DNA of 64,000 nucleotides from Cinclus cinclus (lineage: Eukaryota; Chordata; Aves; Passeriformes; Cinclidae), in assembly GCF_963662255.1 (NCBI RefSeq), contig NC_085046.1, forward strand, positions 99,713,324-99,777,323, written 5' to 3'. This document shows positions 44,441-56,621 of the stretch, piece after piece. Below the pieces are notes generated by a model. That model saw only the letters and a list, made by a program, of their open reading frames with translations, had not been told where the DNA came from and did no database searches. Both the position numbers and the translations under genes were made by a program. Numbering within the stretch: position 1 is the stretch's first letter; every line of letters starts with the position of its first letter.

Positions 44441-47040
44441 AGCTTGTCTTTTTTTTGTCTTTTTTTTTTCCTGGTTTCTGGGTATAGAATTCAAAACAAT
44501 GCAAAACTCTGTTAAAATAGGGTAACAGGGTTGTGCTTACAAATACAAGCAGCAACCAAAACCAAAGGTGATAAATCAGATTGTCAGTTTCATACTCGTT
44601 TGCTTAATCTTAAGATATGGGGTTTTTCCCCTGCTTAGCCAAATAATCTGCTTCTTGTTGTCTGTTGCATGCTAAGAATTCATTAGTTGAAGAATTCAGC
44701 TGTTCAAAAATTAATGGCATGTCTCCCCATCCCAGCAGAAGACAGTTTATCTGTTTGTCAGAAGGCAGGAAGCATGTTTGGAGGGTGGAGTGGTGGTTAA
44801 GGGGGAAAGGAAAATAAACCCATCTTCTCTGCTGGACCAAATATCCTTTAAGGGTAATGAGTCAGAGTGTAGGTTAAAAGGATAACTAGTGAGTGATTCC
44901 ATCTGTATGTTGCAACATACTGGAAACCAGTAGGCTGACAAAGGAAAAAGTTCATCTGAAAGTTTAGATCCTTGGTTCCAAATGTATTTAAATTATTTAT
45001 GGAAATGATTCTTTTGGATTTTCTTTTTCTTCATGATCAAACTTCTATCTGTGATGTTACCTGGCTTTACAGGTGAAGAAGAATGAGGGAAAACAGAAAA
45101 TATTGCTACTGTGGGCATATTTACTGGGAATTTTTAGTTGTTAAACACTTCTATTTATCTCTACTGTGTTTGTTGAAGAATGAATGATAAATAGGAAAGA
45201 AGCTTGAAAAACACTAAACTTCATTTCCTTAATTACTGGAGTCAAAGTTTAGAATGATTTGTAGCAAAATTCTTCTATAAAACTCAAGGCAGTGACTGAT
45301 TTCTGTGCTTATGCTCTAGTGTTGTATCTTAACGTGTATTCTGCATTAATGTCTTGTTTGTTATCCTCCAGTTTAGCTGAACACTTCTTGTCTGGGATAT
45401 TCAGTTTGTAGCCAGCGCTGAGGACTAGCTGTGCTTATACAGTAAAGATCAGAGTTCTGCATCTCTTCATTCCTTGCTGAATAAAACCAGCAGAAAACTC
45501 AGCAATCAACCACCCAAACATCAAAACACTTAATCTGACTCTTCACAGTGGAACTACCCGACTTTGAAAGAATCATCTCCAGATGATTTCTCTTAGTCCT
45601 TGTTTGTGTCTACTAATAAATTCCACTTTTGTTCAGTTGCAGCATGCAATAAATAAGTGTATGAAAATGGGTTTACCTCTCCTTTACCTCTGTTTTAGAA
45701 CATTAACTTGCTTGCTTAGCCTTGCATTAGCAGGTCTTAATATTTTGTGCCAAAAACAGCAGAATTTGACAGCGTTGGGATTTTGGCATCAAAGATAAGA
45801 AAAAACAACAAAAAAACTACTGTTTACCCAACCTGCTTCTTTGAAGAGGATTTCTAGCCTCCTTCAACTCCCAAATTTAGGATGTCAGGTGGTTGAACGT
45901 AAATCAAGAAAATCAAGTTCAGTCTGCTCTGTGGCTGCCAATAATGCCAGATTAATTTTTGTTGCAAGCAGTGCTGCTTCAGCCAGGGGCTCGTACAGCA
46001 CCAAGTGAACTGCTGAGCTCCCTGCTCCTCCCAAGGCCGGGAGAAGAAGCAGGTCTAGACCCTCTTTCCCAACCTGACCCTGTTCCCAAGTGGTGACCAC
46101 ATTTTCCTAAAGGATACAAGTGCAAGAGAAGGAAGGGAGAGTGTAATCCGAGCAGTAAACAGTAAACGTGGGATGCAGAGAAAGCAAGAGCCTGAGGTGG
46201 TTTGGTGAAGGCAGCATGTGCAAGGACTCTCCTGACTGTGAGCTGAGGGCCTGCCCCTTTCCTTGCTGGCTTTGACCAGAGTGGCTTTGTAAAGGAGCTG
46301 ACCTATGGAGCTAAGATTACAATTTCTGTCCTGATGCCACACCCTCTTCCCCAGGAAACGTCTTGCCTGCTCCCAGTTTCCAAGTGGTGTCAGTGGTACA
46401 GGCTGCCATTATTTTCTTCACAGCCTAGCGTTGACAGATGTGTTTGTGTCTGAGCAGTGGGAGCTGCACTTCTGGGACTCCTGGGGTCTGGCTTCTCCTG
46501 GCAGCCTGCTGCTAGATCCTGCTCTGTGGCCAGGTGCAAAGCAGGTACAAAAGAAAAATATGGTGGGCCAGGGATGGAAATAAAACGTGCCAGTGACTAG
46601 GCTGAATAACTAGATGAGAAATGAAAAACACACAGTTGAGGAATTTGAAAAGAAGAGTAACAAAGCCAGGTAGAACTCCGTGGAGAATATTATTGCAAAG
46701 TGAGAGAGGTTTCCAAGAAAAAGGCAGGGAGTTATTTGAAAGGAAGTGCAACTGAAGGAATTGCTCACTAAACTTGCTACTAAAACAATTTTCAGTTGTA
46801 TCTCAGGAAAGGAAGATGATTAGTGGTGGTTGACTGAAGAGAAACAGGAAGTGTTTGTGCTTCCTGGAAGTTGGTGTGCTTTGTTTGGCTCTGTTACTGC
46901 TTATGTACAGGCTGGTCCTCTGATGATCCTGGGGTCATTATGGTGGCAGGGTTTTTTTCTCCCTAGGATCAGATGGAAGAGGTGTCTCTTTTTTTCTAAG
47001 GAGAACATTAGTTTTCCTCTTCCACCTCCACACATTCTAG
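44441..47040. other. interval downstream of AFG3L2, no gene recognised
   Basis: Only short open frames occur, with isolated acceptor-like or donor-like sequences and no consistent exon chain. Upstream exons of the candidate transcription unit at 47041 could lie here but none could be placed in phase. Confidence 0.4.
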
Positions 47041-48921
47041 AAATTCACATCAAACAGTTGCAAGTAAACACACGTGCCAGAATGGGTGAGTCAAAGCAGT
47101 ACTATTGTAAGCTCTGAATTCCAGAGCCTCAGTCTGCATTCTGCATTTTGAGTCAAGTGTATGAAATGCAGCAAGGAACAGGCTGGTTCCCCAAGTTAAT
47201 AACTCCATTATTTAGCAATGCCAAGATTTCTGGTATTTTTAAAGTACTGACTTTTTTTTTTTTTTAACAGTAATACCAGAATTTGACTTGGACCTGAAAT
47301 CTGTTTTACAACAAAATGCAGTTTTGCACACAATAAGACGGTGAGTTCTATTTCATTCAGCAGAAACTATGCTAGTGCCTTGATTGGAAAACCTGTGCCA
47401 CAGCTGTGTGATGGCAGGCTCTGAGTCTGTAAGGCATCCTCCTCCCTTTCAAAGCAAATAGTCAACCATTTACAAAGAATCAACTTCACTTTGAAGTTTA
47501 ATGGCTTTACTCACAATGGATTTTGCTTTGTATTGCCCTGCATAGTAATTTCTCTTCAATGTATATTGTGTTATAACTTTATCTCATGATGTAGTTAAGA
47601 CATACCCACATCTCACATTTATAAAATGCATGTTTGAAGGTGCTCTATGGATATTCATAAATCCTTAGGCATCACTATACATAGCAAAGAACGTGGCCCC
47701 TGTGAATTTGCTGACTCCTCTATGATCCTTCTACAGACAATCAGCCAGGCCCTCCCAAGCTCTGCCTCTGTGCCAAAGCCAGTCTGGTTGGCATGTTCCA
47801 GCAACTGTCTCAACCTCTGAAGTCACATTCTGCAAAAAAAATTGTACTTGATTAAAGCTAGTGTAGTTCCATTTCTGTGTGGAATAGAATTGGGCAGACA
47901 GCTTCAGGTTATGTGTTTAACAGTTGCGTCGTTTATATACTTCCTAAAGTACTGTCTCATTCCCTGAATACCAAACTAGCAAAGTACAATCTCGTCAGGA
48001 GCAGCAGACCTTTGGAAATTTCACTATGTTTGTAAAGTGCCTTTTTAATTACTGAGCAACATTTTTTGCTTGGAAAGTGCTTCTGAAAGCAAGAAGAAAA
48101 AGCAAGAAGTGTTCTTGAAACATTTAAAGTTTGGATTTCCAGAGGTTTTCTCCTTTGTTTGCTTGCTTTGTTGCCTAGGAACTGGCCTAAATAAGAGACT
48201 CCAAGTAGACAGAGTGTTCCCTGGTAGAGGCTCTCCAATGGAGAAGGGCTGTTTAATTGATATGAGCAGAAACATAAAGCATGCACGGAGAGCAAATGCC
48301 CAGCAGTCACTTTGTCAGCTGGCTCAGGCAGAGACTTTTCTGGCTCGGATTTAATGGGGGCAGATAAACCTGTTGTTCATCTTTCATTTTGCCAACTGTT
48401 TTGAGTACCGTGGATAAATGCTCTTGTACTTTAACCTTTATCTGTCCAGTTGTTTTAACCTATCTTGGTAGCAAGACGTGCACAGCATCTGTAGGTGTGG
48501 TGAACTTTCTAACCCGGGTCATGAGATCTGTTTGCACATAGCCTATATCCCCTGTACCACCATGATCTGTGGAATATCTGGATTTCAGCAACATGGGCTG
48601 GGTGAAATAGAGTATTAGCATCAGCAGCTGGTGATAGCTAGGAAGACCAGTAAGATACTGGGGTGGCACTTTAAACCCCAGGGATTCATGATAAATACCT
48701 CACAAATGGAGGGATTTCATATATACCATCTGTGGTAATTCAGCAGCAGCAAGTGATGAAGTCACATCACACAAATCCATCCTCTAGCCTGCAGCTCACT
48801 GGGTATTTATGTAGCATTGACTGCCCAGAACACTTCTGCTTGAGAGGGTACTATTAATTTTTATTTTCTTTTTAGAAGACTGGAATCAAGTATCACTGTT
48901 GACAGTTACTGTACAGAATAA
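47041..48921 (+). CDS. candidate small spliced gene, unrecognised
   Basis: Three exon-like blocks on the plus strand, 47041-47085, 47271-47340 and 48876-48921, each have good splice signals: polypyrimidine-AG acceptors (TTCTAG, TTTTAACAG, TTTTTAG) and, for the first two, GTGAGT donors. They join in a single open frame. An ATG at 47082-47084 with a favourable context (A at -3, G at +4) opens a 39-residue ORF starting MVIPEFDLDLK, with a basic HTIRRRLESS stretch, ending DSYCTE and a TAA at 48919-48921. An AATAAA follows at 48946-48951. The frame is also open upstream through the first block, so the ORF may be longer. No family recognised. The gap normally contains no gene in human, so this could be lineage-specific, a lncRNA, or chance. 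Confidence 0.3.
48179..48354 (+). other. exon-like open block, possible alternative terminal exon
   Basis: After a TTTGTTGCCTAG acceptor there is a 176-bp open stretch ending in TAA at 48352-48354. Its incoming phase matches the donor at 47085, so 47041-47085 could splice to it directly. The predicted peptide is basic and Gln/Ala-rich (RNIKHARRANAQQSL, QLAQAETFLARI). No similarity recognised and no poly(A) hexamer close by. Confidence 0.2.
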
Positions 48922-48936
48922 CTAAAAGCTTTTTCT

Positions 48937-48942
48937 TTTATT
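48937..48942 (-). terminator. TUBB6: candidate TUBB6 poly(A) signal
   Basis: AATAAA on the minus strand about 450 nt after the TUBB6 stop. Another hexamer lies at 49295-49290, about 95 nt after the stop. Either could serve; 3' UTR length was not determined. Confidence 0.4.
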
Positions 48943-48945
48943 ATG

Positions 48946-48951
48946 AATAAA
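48946..48951 (+). terminator. candidate poly(A) signal AATAAA
   Basis: Plus-strand hexamer 25 bp after the candidate stop at 48921. It overlaps the zone of the TUBB6 3' UTR on the other strand. Confidence 0.3.
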
Positions 48952-49389
48952 TTTTGTTTCTGGCAGTTCAGTATTGTACATTTGGTACAGAATGCTCCAA
49001 GCTCTAAGATTTTCTTACTCACAATTGGATGAAAATAGTGCAGCTCTAATTTGTAGATTTTCATGCCTATTTTACATCTTCTCTTCTACAGCTTTAGGGA
49101 TGATGACCCTAAAGAAAAGATCCCAAACTAGCAATCTCCACATTCAGACTCTCAGGCCAAAGTCTTAACTGAATGCCTCACATTCGTCTCATGACTAGAA
49201 ATGGCCTGATTTCCAGAAATGCTGAATGTCTTCAGTGATCCAGACAGACTCTAAAGAGCACTTCGACATCTGAAACTCATGCTCCCTTTTTTATTATTTT
49301 TTAAATGTAAGTATGGGTTAACAAGCCTAATTATCAGAAATCCAGATTTGAGAATTTGGCCTGGAAAAAATCTCACACCTGTTTTTTTT

Positions 49390-50453
49390 TTATTCATTCA
49401 TCTCTTCCTCATCATCTTCAAATGCTTCCTCTCCATCATTTGCTGTTGCTTCTTGGTATTGCTGATACTCTGAAACCAGGTCATTCATGTTGCTTTCTGC
49501 TTCTGTAAATTCCATTTCATCCATTCCCTCTCCTGTGAACCAGTGGAGGAAGGCCTTTCTCCTGAACATGGCAGAAAACTGCTCCGAGATCCTTTTGAAG
49601 AGCTCCTGGATGGCAGTGCTGTTGCCAATGAAGGTGGAGGCCATCTTAAGGCCACGGGGAGGTATGTCACACACTGCCACCTTGACATTGTTGGGGATCC
49701 ACTCCACGAAGTAGCTGCTGTTCTTGTTCTGGATGGCCAGCATCTGCTCATCGACCTCCTTCATGGACATGGGGCCACGGAAGACCGTGGCCACCGTCAA
49801 ATACCTGCCGTGCCTGGGGTCACAGGCTGCCATCATGTTTTTGGCATCAAACATCTGCTGGGTGAGCTCTGGGACTGTCAGTGCTCGGTATTGTTGGCTG
49901 CCTCTCGCCGTCAAAGGAGCAAAGCCCGGCATGAAGAAGTGAAGGCGCGGGAAGGGGACCATATTTACTGCCAGCTTCCGGAGGTCAGCATTGAGCTGGC
50001 CTGGAAAACGCAGGGATGTGGTTACCCCGCTCATGGTGGCAGAGACCAAGTGGTTTAAATCCCCGTAAGTGGGAGTGGTGAGCTTCAGGGTGCGGAAGCA
50101 GATGTCATACAGAGCTTCATTGTCGATGCAGTAGGTTTCATCCGTGTTTTCAACCAGCTGGTGGACCGAAAGCGTAGCGTTATACGGCTCCACCACTGTG
50201 TCAGAAACCTTGGGAGAAGGCATGACACTAAAGGTATTCATTATCCTGTCCGGATATTCCTCTCGGATCTTGCTGATGAGTAGGGTTCCCATGCCAGACC
50301 CTGTCCCTCCTCCCAGGGAGTGAGTGAGCTGAAATCCTTGCAGGCAATCGCAGTGTTCACTCTCTTTTCTTACTACATCAAGCACAGAGTCAACCAGCTC
50401 TGCCCCTTCTGTGTAGTGTCCTTTAGCCCAGTTGTTCCCTGCACCAGTTTGTC
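49390..50453 (-). CDS. TUBB6: TUBB6 exon 4 (terminal)
   Basis: 1064 bp, residues 93-446 and a TAA stop. It starts [16 protein letters not shown] and contains GGGTGSG, the [11 protein letters not shown] segment with Ser239 and the acidic tail. A poly(A)-like AATAAA overlaps the stop codon. Confidence 0.98.
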
Positions 50454-53400
50454 CTACAATACAATACAAAAGGGAAAGAAAATATACAAAATTATTGGCA
50501 AAGTTGGATATTTGCATGCTAAATGGACTCACATCTGTAAGAAAAGCTGCTATAAATCTGTCAGGTAGATAACTGTGCTCTTCAATTTTGCCAACAAATA
50601 TCACTAGAAGTATCAACATAAACTTTTTATATAGTCTGGCAGTTTTCATTAATGCCTTTGGGTGTTTGTTATTTTTTTTTCTCCTTTTTTGTCATTTTAC
50701 TTTCCATACATGCAAAGATGGCCTTAACTCCTTGTTTTGAAAACTTTGACATTCCCAATCCTGATGAATCTGTAAACACGACTGTTTCATATTTAAATGC
50801 TTTCTGTCTTTAAGGAGCATGATGCATGCAAAAGTAAATCATAGATACATATATCTCAGTGAAAACGAGAGGTTCTTGGACTGTTCTTATGAGTCAAAGA
50901 GAAAACATTGTCATTCAAGAATATAGCTGGGCTTCAAAATCATATTTCATTCATTATATCAGGAACTATAGCTTTTTAAATTCATGGTTGCCTAGCCTGA
51001 ATGAAAATAATGATCAACAGAAGCTTCAGGGACATTATTTCAAAACTTGGAAGTCAAGTGCCTTTTAGGTTTTACAGATTTCCTTACAAACTCACTATTC
51101 TTTAGGATATGCAAAATTACTTGCAAAACTGGATTACTGATATTTCAGAAAAGTGATGCGTCAATTACTTTCTTCCCAAGACTTGCCTTCTTGTTTTATG
51201 TGCCACTCAGTTTATTAAGATAATCAGTGTGGATCATTTGCTATTGTCACTATTTTGTTATTGGTTAGATAATGACGAGGATTAAATTAGGGAATCAGTT
51301 TTTTAGTACTCCTGTTCCTCACAGTGACAACTATACACATACATTTTGCCACTGAACTCACTTAGGGTACTCCTGGCAGTGGTATTCAGACAGAGCAATA
51401 GTTTCAGAATTAAGTATAGAGCTGGCAAATCCTGTGCTGTTCCCCAAGAGCTTTCCCTCCCTTCCTATTACCATGTCTCATTTCAATTCCCACAGCACCA
51501 TGTTGGTGCCAAGCATATGAACCAGGGAATCTGCTGGCTGGCATACTTCTGAAATCCTATGCACTTTTTTTCCACTGCATAAATGTTTGGTTTCCTCATG
51601 GTGTATTTGGTTAGTTAATGCATTGTTCTGTATGCTGCTGTAGTTTTCTTTCTTTGAGCCTAGGGAGCTCAGCACTTCCTGTCCAGCTGGGCAAAGCACA
51701 AAGTAATATCCTTCCAGAATGAAACATGTCTGTAAGCACCTGCAGTCTTTGTGAGTGGATCCCCTACTACAGATAGGGCAGCACATCAGGATGCATAGGA
51801 ACAAGCAGACATCACTCCAAAATGCAGAAGGCATTTATCTCTTCATGGAGGTAAATTCTGATTTTAGGACAACTATCAGCTACTCCTGTAGCAACGCTAC
51901 ACTCCATCCACTAGTTAGCCATGTACTTAGGGTCTCCAGTGTTTTTATTGGTGATTTCCTACTTCTACACCCAGTTATCTTATACTTCCAGAACCAGTGG
52001 CTCTACAGCATGGTAAGACTACCACAACACAGAACATGTAAACATGCCTACCCACCTGACCTCTGAAAATCTAAGGCAAACACATAGAAATAATCAAATT
52101 TCACCAGGACTAAACTGTCTAGGTGGACAATGGGCCTATGCCCATAAAACTCAGGATCTGGCAAATCTTCTGCCAGTCCTGAAAGCCCATCTCCACCATC
52201 CTGTATCTGTCATCTGCCAGGGTCTAAAGAAGCCTACATGAAGCAATCCCAGAACTCATCTGAACTCCTGGCACCTCCAGATGCTTTTATCACTCCTCCT
52301 TTCACCACGCTGTAGGGTCATCACACTGTTCAGGTTGAGTTGCACATGCAGAGAAGCCACTTGTCTAATAGTCAATTTATTTCTGAATCTCTAAAATGGC
52401 ACTTGTTTCCTACAATCTTCTTTCACACCTCTTTTTCACGCTCAAAATATAAGATAAACCTGGTAAAAGAGCTCAGTAGCTTGCACATTAACATTTGGAA
52501 GCCTGGTGCGAACAGCCCTGCTGCATAACTTGCCTTTGACTTCCAGACAGCTATTTTGTGGTTGCCCCCATCAGTTTGTACAAGTTAAAATGGAATTTTA
52601 ATTAATGGAATTTTGATCAATGGAATAAAAATATCTCTGCAGAAAATCTAGCAAGGATGTACACAAGAAATTAATGAGAAATGCAAAAATGTGCAAGTGA
52701 AAACTGCTTCACAGGAGGAGTTCACAGCAGCTCTTGGTGGGCAATTATGTTCTGTCAGAAGGCCAGCAGGCTGCTGCTCTCATACAGCAAGATCATTCCA
52801 CCTACAGTTCTTCACCTTTTAAATCACTACCTTGTCAACACAGGTGTTAAGGTATAAGGATTATTTTGTGTCCATCTCAAATCTCTTGTTGGTCTGATAT
52901 AAAGTTCCTGTATCTGGAGTGTGTGACCATCTATTCAATACACCTGCATGAAATCCTGATTGGTGGTCCATGGTTACTTGCTGTGGAGATGTGGGCAGGT
53001 TTATTCAAGCAGAGGTGGAAAACATCCCCATCAGAATGAGCCCATACAGCCTGGGGTACAGCAAGTGTGGGACTGCCAGCTTCTGCCACAAAATCCTTTG
53101 TGGGCCCAGGCCAGACTTTTAAAAGAGAAAACAAAATGCTTTGTTGGCTTTTGACACAGAAGATCATTACTTCAGCGCTCAGCCATTCTACATTATTCAG
53201 CAGGTTGGGAGGACAGTGCCTGATGCTGGCAGGGGCCTCTGTCAGATACAAGTCAATCACATGCTGTTGGTTCATTGTTATCTTGGCAGGAAGGGAGTGC
53301 AGCAAACTGGACTATTGTTGGAGACATTCTGAATTGATTTTGCTCTGGTTTTACTGGTGCTGTGCCAAACTGTAAAGCTCCAGTTCGGGTATTTCCATAG

Positions 53401-56400
53401 GTCAGGTGAATTCACTTTCACAGGGGTAGTCTGGTTTGTGCAGGTGAAAGGGAATGAAAGGAACAACCTGAATACAGAAACAGACTTCATAAAGGTGCCT
53501 ATGTCTATGGCTTTTCTCCCTAAGCTTACCCCTTAAGTTACATGTTGTAACTTACAGCTCCTTAGGAAGAGACCCATAACACCACCGCCATGGAGTTTTC
53601 AGGAGAACAACATGGAGAGCATAGAAATTTTAAGTCAAAGCCTTAAAGGAACTCTGTATGGCTTTTCCACTCCCCTCTCCAACCCAACAACCCAGAAAGT
53701 TTGCTTTATACCATCCAATTTATGTTTATCTCTCCTCTGTCTGTCCCTGGCATTGTTCCTTCCTTATGTTAATACAACATACCAACTAAGTTCCAACCTA
53801 AGCTTGTCCTGTCAGGAAGAAATGTGTTTGCGGCTAGTGCAGACTTGGAAACCAAAATGACAAGAAAGTTCTCATGGTAGCTTTCATTCAGACTTCCTGT
53901 TCCAGCAAGTGGCTCACTTAACTTCCACATGCTTTTTCTCCTTTAGTGCAAAGGGACTGATAATGTTCCTGTACTTTGTAAAGATGCTCTGAAAGGTAAT
54001 GTGCATTTTTTTTAAGCTTAGATGCAAAGTACTGTAGAAGTCCCGAGTAAAGCAGTAAAAGCAAAAACAACCCTCTTGTAAGAACACTGCAAAAACCAGA
54101 ATGTCTCCATTCTTTCAGGCTGTTCCTCATTATGCTAGAAACTAACCCAGAAACTGGCTGCATATGCATTTCCCATGTAACAGATGATCTTCTTCCACTG
54201 TTACTATACTGCAAGGATCTACTGAAAAATTTTAATTACACAGCCTAAAAACAATCCTGTACTCAAGCATTTAATGTGCATTTAAGTGAAGACTAGTCTG
54301 GTTGGTTTGTGGTTGAGGCTTTCCCTCCCCCCTCCATTTTCTGCATAATTTCTGTGCATTTTGTTGTGAAGAACTGGCCTCAGGATTTCTCTGGAGTTCA
54401 TGTATGTGGAAAGCAAATGTACTTTATCTGAATACCATAGGAAACTTCCAGCAGTTTGCTAACCAAAAGAATAATCAACAGAATGCCTTTCTCAGCTAAC
54501 AGGACGTTTTCACTGGCTTACAGATAATTGCAATTACATTGATAGCTATTAAGATTTCTCAGTAGGGTCACTTCTGAACAGGGAGATTGAATGCTTTTTT
54601 TGACCATTCACTTGGTAATCAAACAGCAGTAGAAGAGCTCTGGTTTTTTAAAATGAAACATCCACATACCAAAGATAAAATTATCAGGCCGAAAGAGCTG
54701 ACCAAAAAGACCAGACCGCACACTATCCATGGTTCCCGGCTCCAAGTCCAGTAAGACCGCTCTTGGCACAAATTTGTGGGCTACAATAAAAAGTAAGCAC
54801 GCCCTTAATGTTCAGAAACAAGCTAACACAGTTACAGCTTTCAATACACAAATATATTATGTCTCATATTGTTAGTCTAATATATAGTTCATACATATAT
54901 AAGTATTTCCTATACAGAAAGTCATGGTGGTGAAAAACCCACCTCCATAGGAATAAATCAATTTAGCTTGGAAGACAGACCTGACATAATTTAGGCTCTA
55001 CAGATTTTACATTTTGTAAGCTCTTTATTAGCAAGAGATATTAGGAGTTTCTGATTAGAAAAAAAATTGTTTACTTGTTCTTTTTAAGAAAGCAGTACTC
55101 TTTTCTGTGAATATGTTCCAGTTATCCTAACAGATCTCCACCAGCTTTTATGCTTGAAGGATTCTCCTCCACTGAAAGAACTATTTAGTGTACATGGCAA
55201 ACAGTAGCAGTCATCACACCTACCACAAAGCACAAAATAAACAATCCGTGTCAAGTTGAATTTGTTCAAGGAAACTCAGGTAAATAAAATTAATTAACCC
55301 CAGCTGGACAAAAGATGAAATATTCACACTTACAGGTTCAGGACCCCAGACCAAAGGACTCCAGATCCCTATTTTACGCTGTTCACACCTTTCAACAGCA
55401 GAGGACTCTGAGGACTTGGATGCCTTTTGGCATCTTATTAATCAAACAGTTCTCTATTACCTGTGGCCCAACCCTCCCATTCATGAAAATTAAAGAGAGA
55501 CTACATATAACCAACAGTTTAATTTGGAGTAATTGAAGAAATGCATTTGGTGAAGCAATCACACATTTGAAGAGCACATGCCTATGGTGATGTTAAATAA
55601 TAAACAAACCTCCACCTCTAGACCCTAAGGACAGCTCCTTGTGCCATTTCTCTGTGCGTGGGGAGATAGTACCCAGCCATCTTAATACTTTGTAAGAAAG
55701 TAGATAATATTTTCTGTTGAGCTGGGCACAGCTGGGGAGCTGGTGGCACGTGAGGAGCAGATGTGGCATGCACGCCCAGATGTGCAATATGGCTTTATGA
55801 GCCCGTCTTCTATCTGATTCCTGTGCCCCTTCCCACAGAGTCCCCTGTCCCGCACCCCTCCCCGTCCCACACTTACAAGATGATTCATTATAGTAGACAT
55901 TGATCCTTTCCAGCTGCAGCGCTGAGTCACCGACATAGCCTCCGGCTGGGTCAATGCCATGCTCATCGCTTATCACTTCCCAAAACTAAGGAAGGAAAAG
56001 CGAGACGTGGGCTGGTTGGGAGCTTCCCTGCGGAGCACCGGGGGCCCTGCCCAGCGCCCGGGCCGGGGGCGGCGGCGATCCCGCGGCAGCTGCCGGATTC
56101 CTGGCGTGCCCGCCGCCCCTCCCTGCCCGTGCGGCAGCGGGAGCAGGAGCGGGAGCCGGGCGGGCACCGGGATTCAAACCCAGCGGACGGGGCTGCGGCG
56201 GCTCCGCTCCCGGAGGGGCTGCCCGGCCTCTGCCGCCCTCCCCCGCTTCTCAACCGCAGCCTGGCCGGCTCAAACAAACAAACAAACAAAAAACAAAAAA
56301 AACAGCTTTTAAAACAATTTTTATAAACCTGTCCCCTTTGGTTTCGGTACTTCCCACGGCCTTTTATGGTCACGGGGAGCGGAGCGATGCGCGGTGCCCC

Positions 56401-56621
56401 GGGCGCGCCCGGCAGCGGCTCCTCGGGGAGCGGGGGCGGCCGGCACAGCCCGGCCCCAGGCGTGCAGCATTGCCGGGGGGCCTCCGACAGCCCCGGGAAA
56501 CCACCGGGAGCGTCCCCCGGGCGCTCTGAGGCTCCGCAAATCGGCGGCTCCGCTTCAGGCTCACCTTGGTCCCGATCTGGTTCCCACACTGTCCCGCCTG
56601 GATGTGCACGATCTCCCTCAT
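49390..56621 (-). CDS. TUBB6: TUBB6, class V beta-tubulin, whole coding region
   Basis: Minus-strand exons 56621-56565, 55985-55877, 54780-54670 and 50453-49390 sum to 1341 bp, giving 446 residues, the family's usual length and the standard four-exon beta-tubulin layout. The protein starts MREI, the tetrapeptide read by the tubulin mRNA autoregulation pathway. It has the GTP-binding GGGTGSG at 140-146 and an acidic C-terminal tail ([13 protein letters not shown]). Ser239 (VTTSLRFPG) and the tail fit isotype V rather than the common class I/IV forms. It forms the GTP-exchangeable half of the alpha/beta dimer of microtubules. All motifs are intact. Position 124 is Ser where human TUBB6, as I recall, has Cys. 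The gene converges on AFG3L2. Intron 3 (54669-50454) is 4.2 kb with no other gene recognised. Confidence 0.97.
54670..54780 (-). CDS. TUBB6: TUBB6 exon 3
   Basis: 111 bp encoding [20 protein letters not shown] and FRPDNFIFG. It differs from the usual QKYVPRAALVDLEPG at several positions (HKF, VLL, GLF), but the nucleotide-contact residues remain. Confidence 0.96.
55877..55985 (-). CDS. TUBB6: TUBB6 exon 2
   Basis: 109 bp encoding [20 protein letters not shown] through VYYNESS plus one base. CTTAG acceptor, GTAAGT donor. Confidence 0.97.
56271..56303. repeat. (CAAA)n tract in TUBB6 intron 1
   Basis: CAAA units grading into A-rich sequence, abruptly flanked by CpG-island DNA. Confidence 0.8.
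56565..56621 (-). CDS. TUBB6: TUBB6 exon 1
   Basis: 57 bp encoding [19 protein letters not shown], then a GTGAGC donor, inside the CpG island. Confidence 0.97.

Noticed and set aside
45885..46100. Open frames on both strands near 46 kb that might be upstream exons of the unknown unit
   Set aside because: No donor with the phase required by the block at 47041 could be found.
49543..50058. 171-codon plus-strand open frame across TUBB6
   Set aside because: It is antisense to the highly constrained TUBB6 exon 4; the open frame is a by-product of tubulin codon use.
52931..53305. 124-codon minus-strand open frame in TUBB6 intron 3
   Set aside because: No recognised domain and no paired splice signals; a frame this long is possible by chance in 64 kb.
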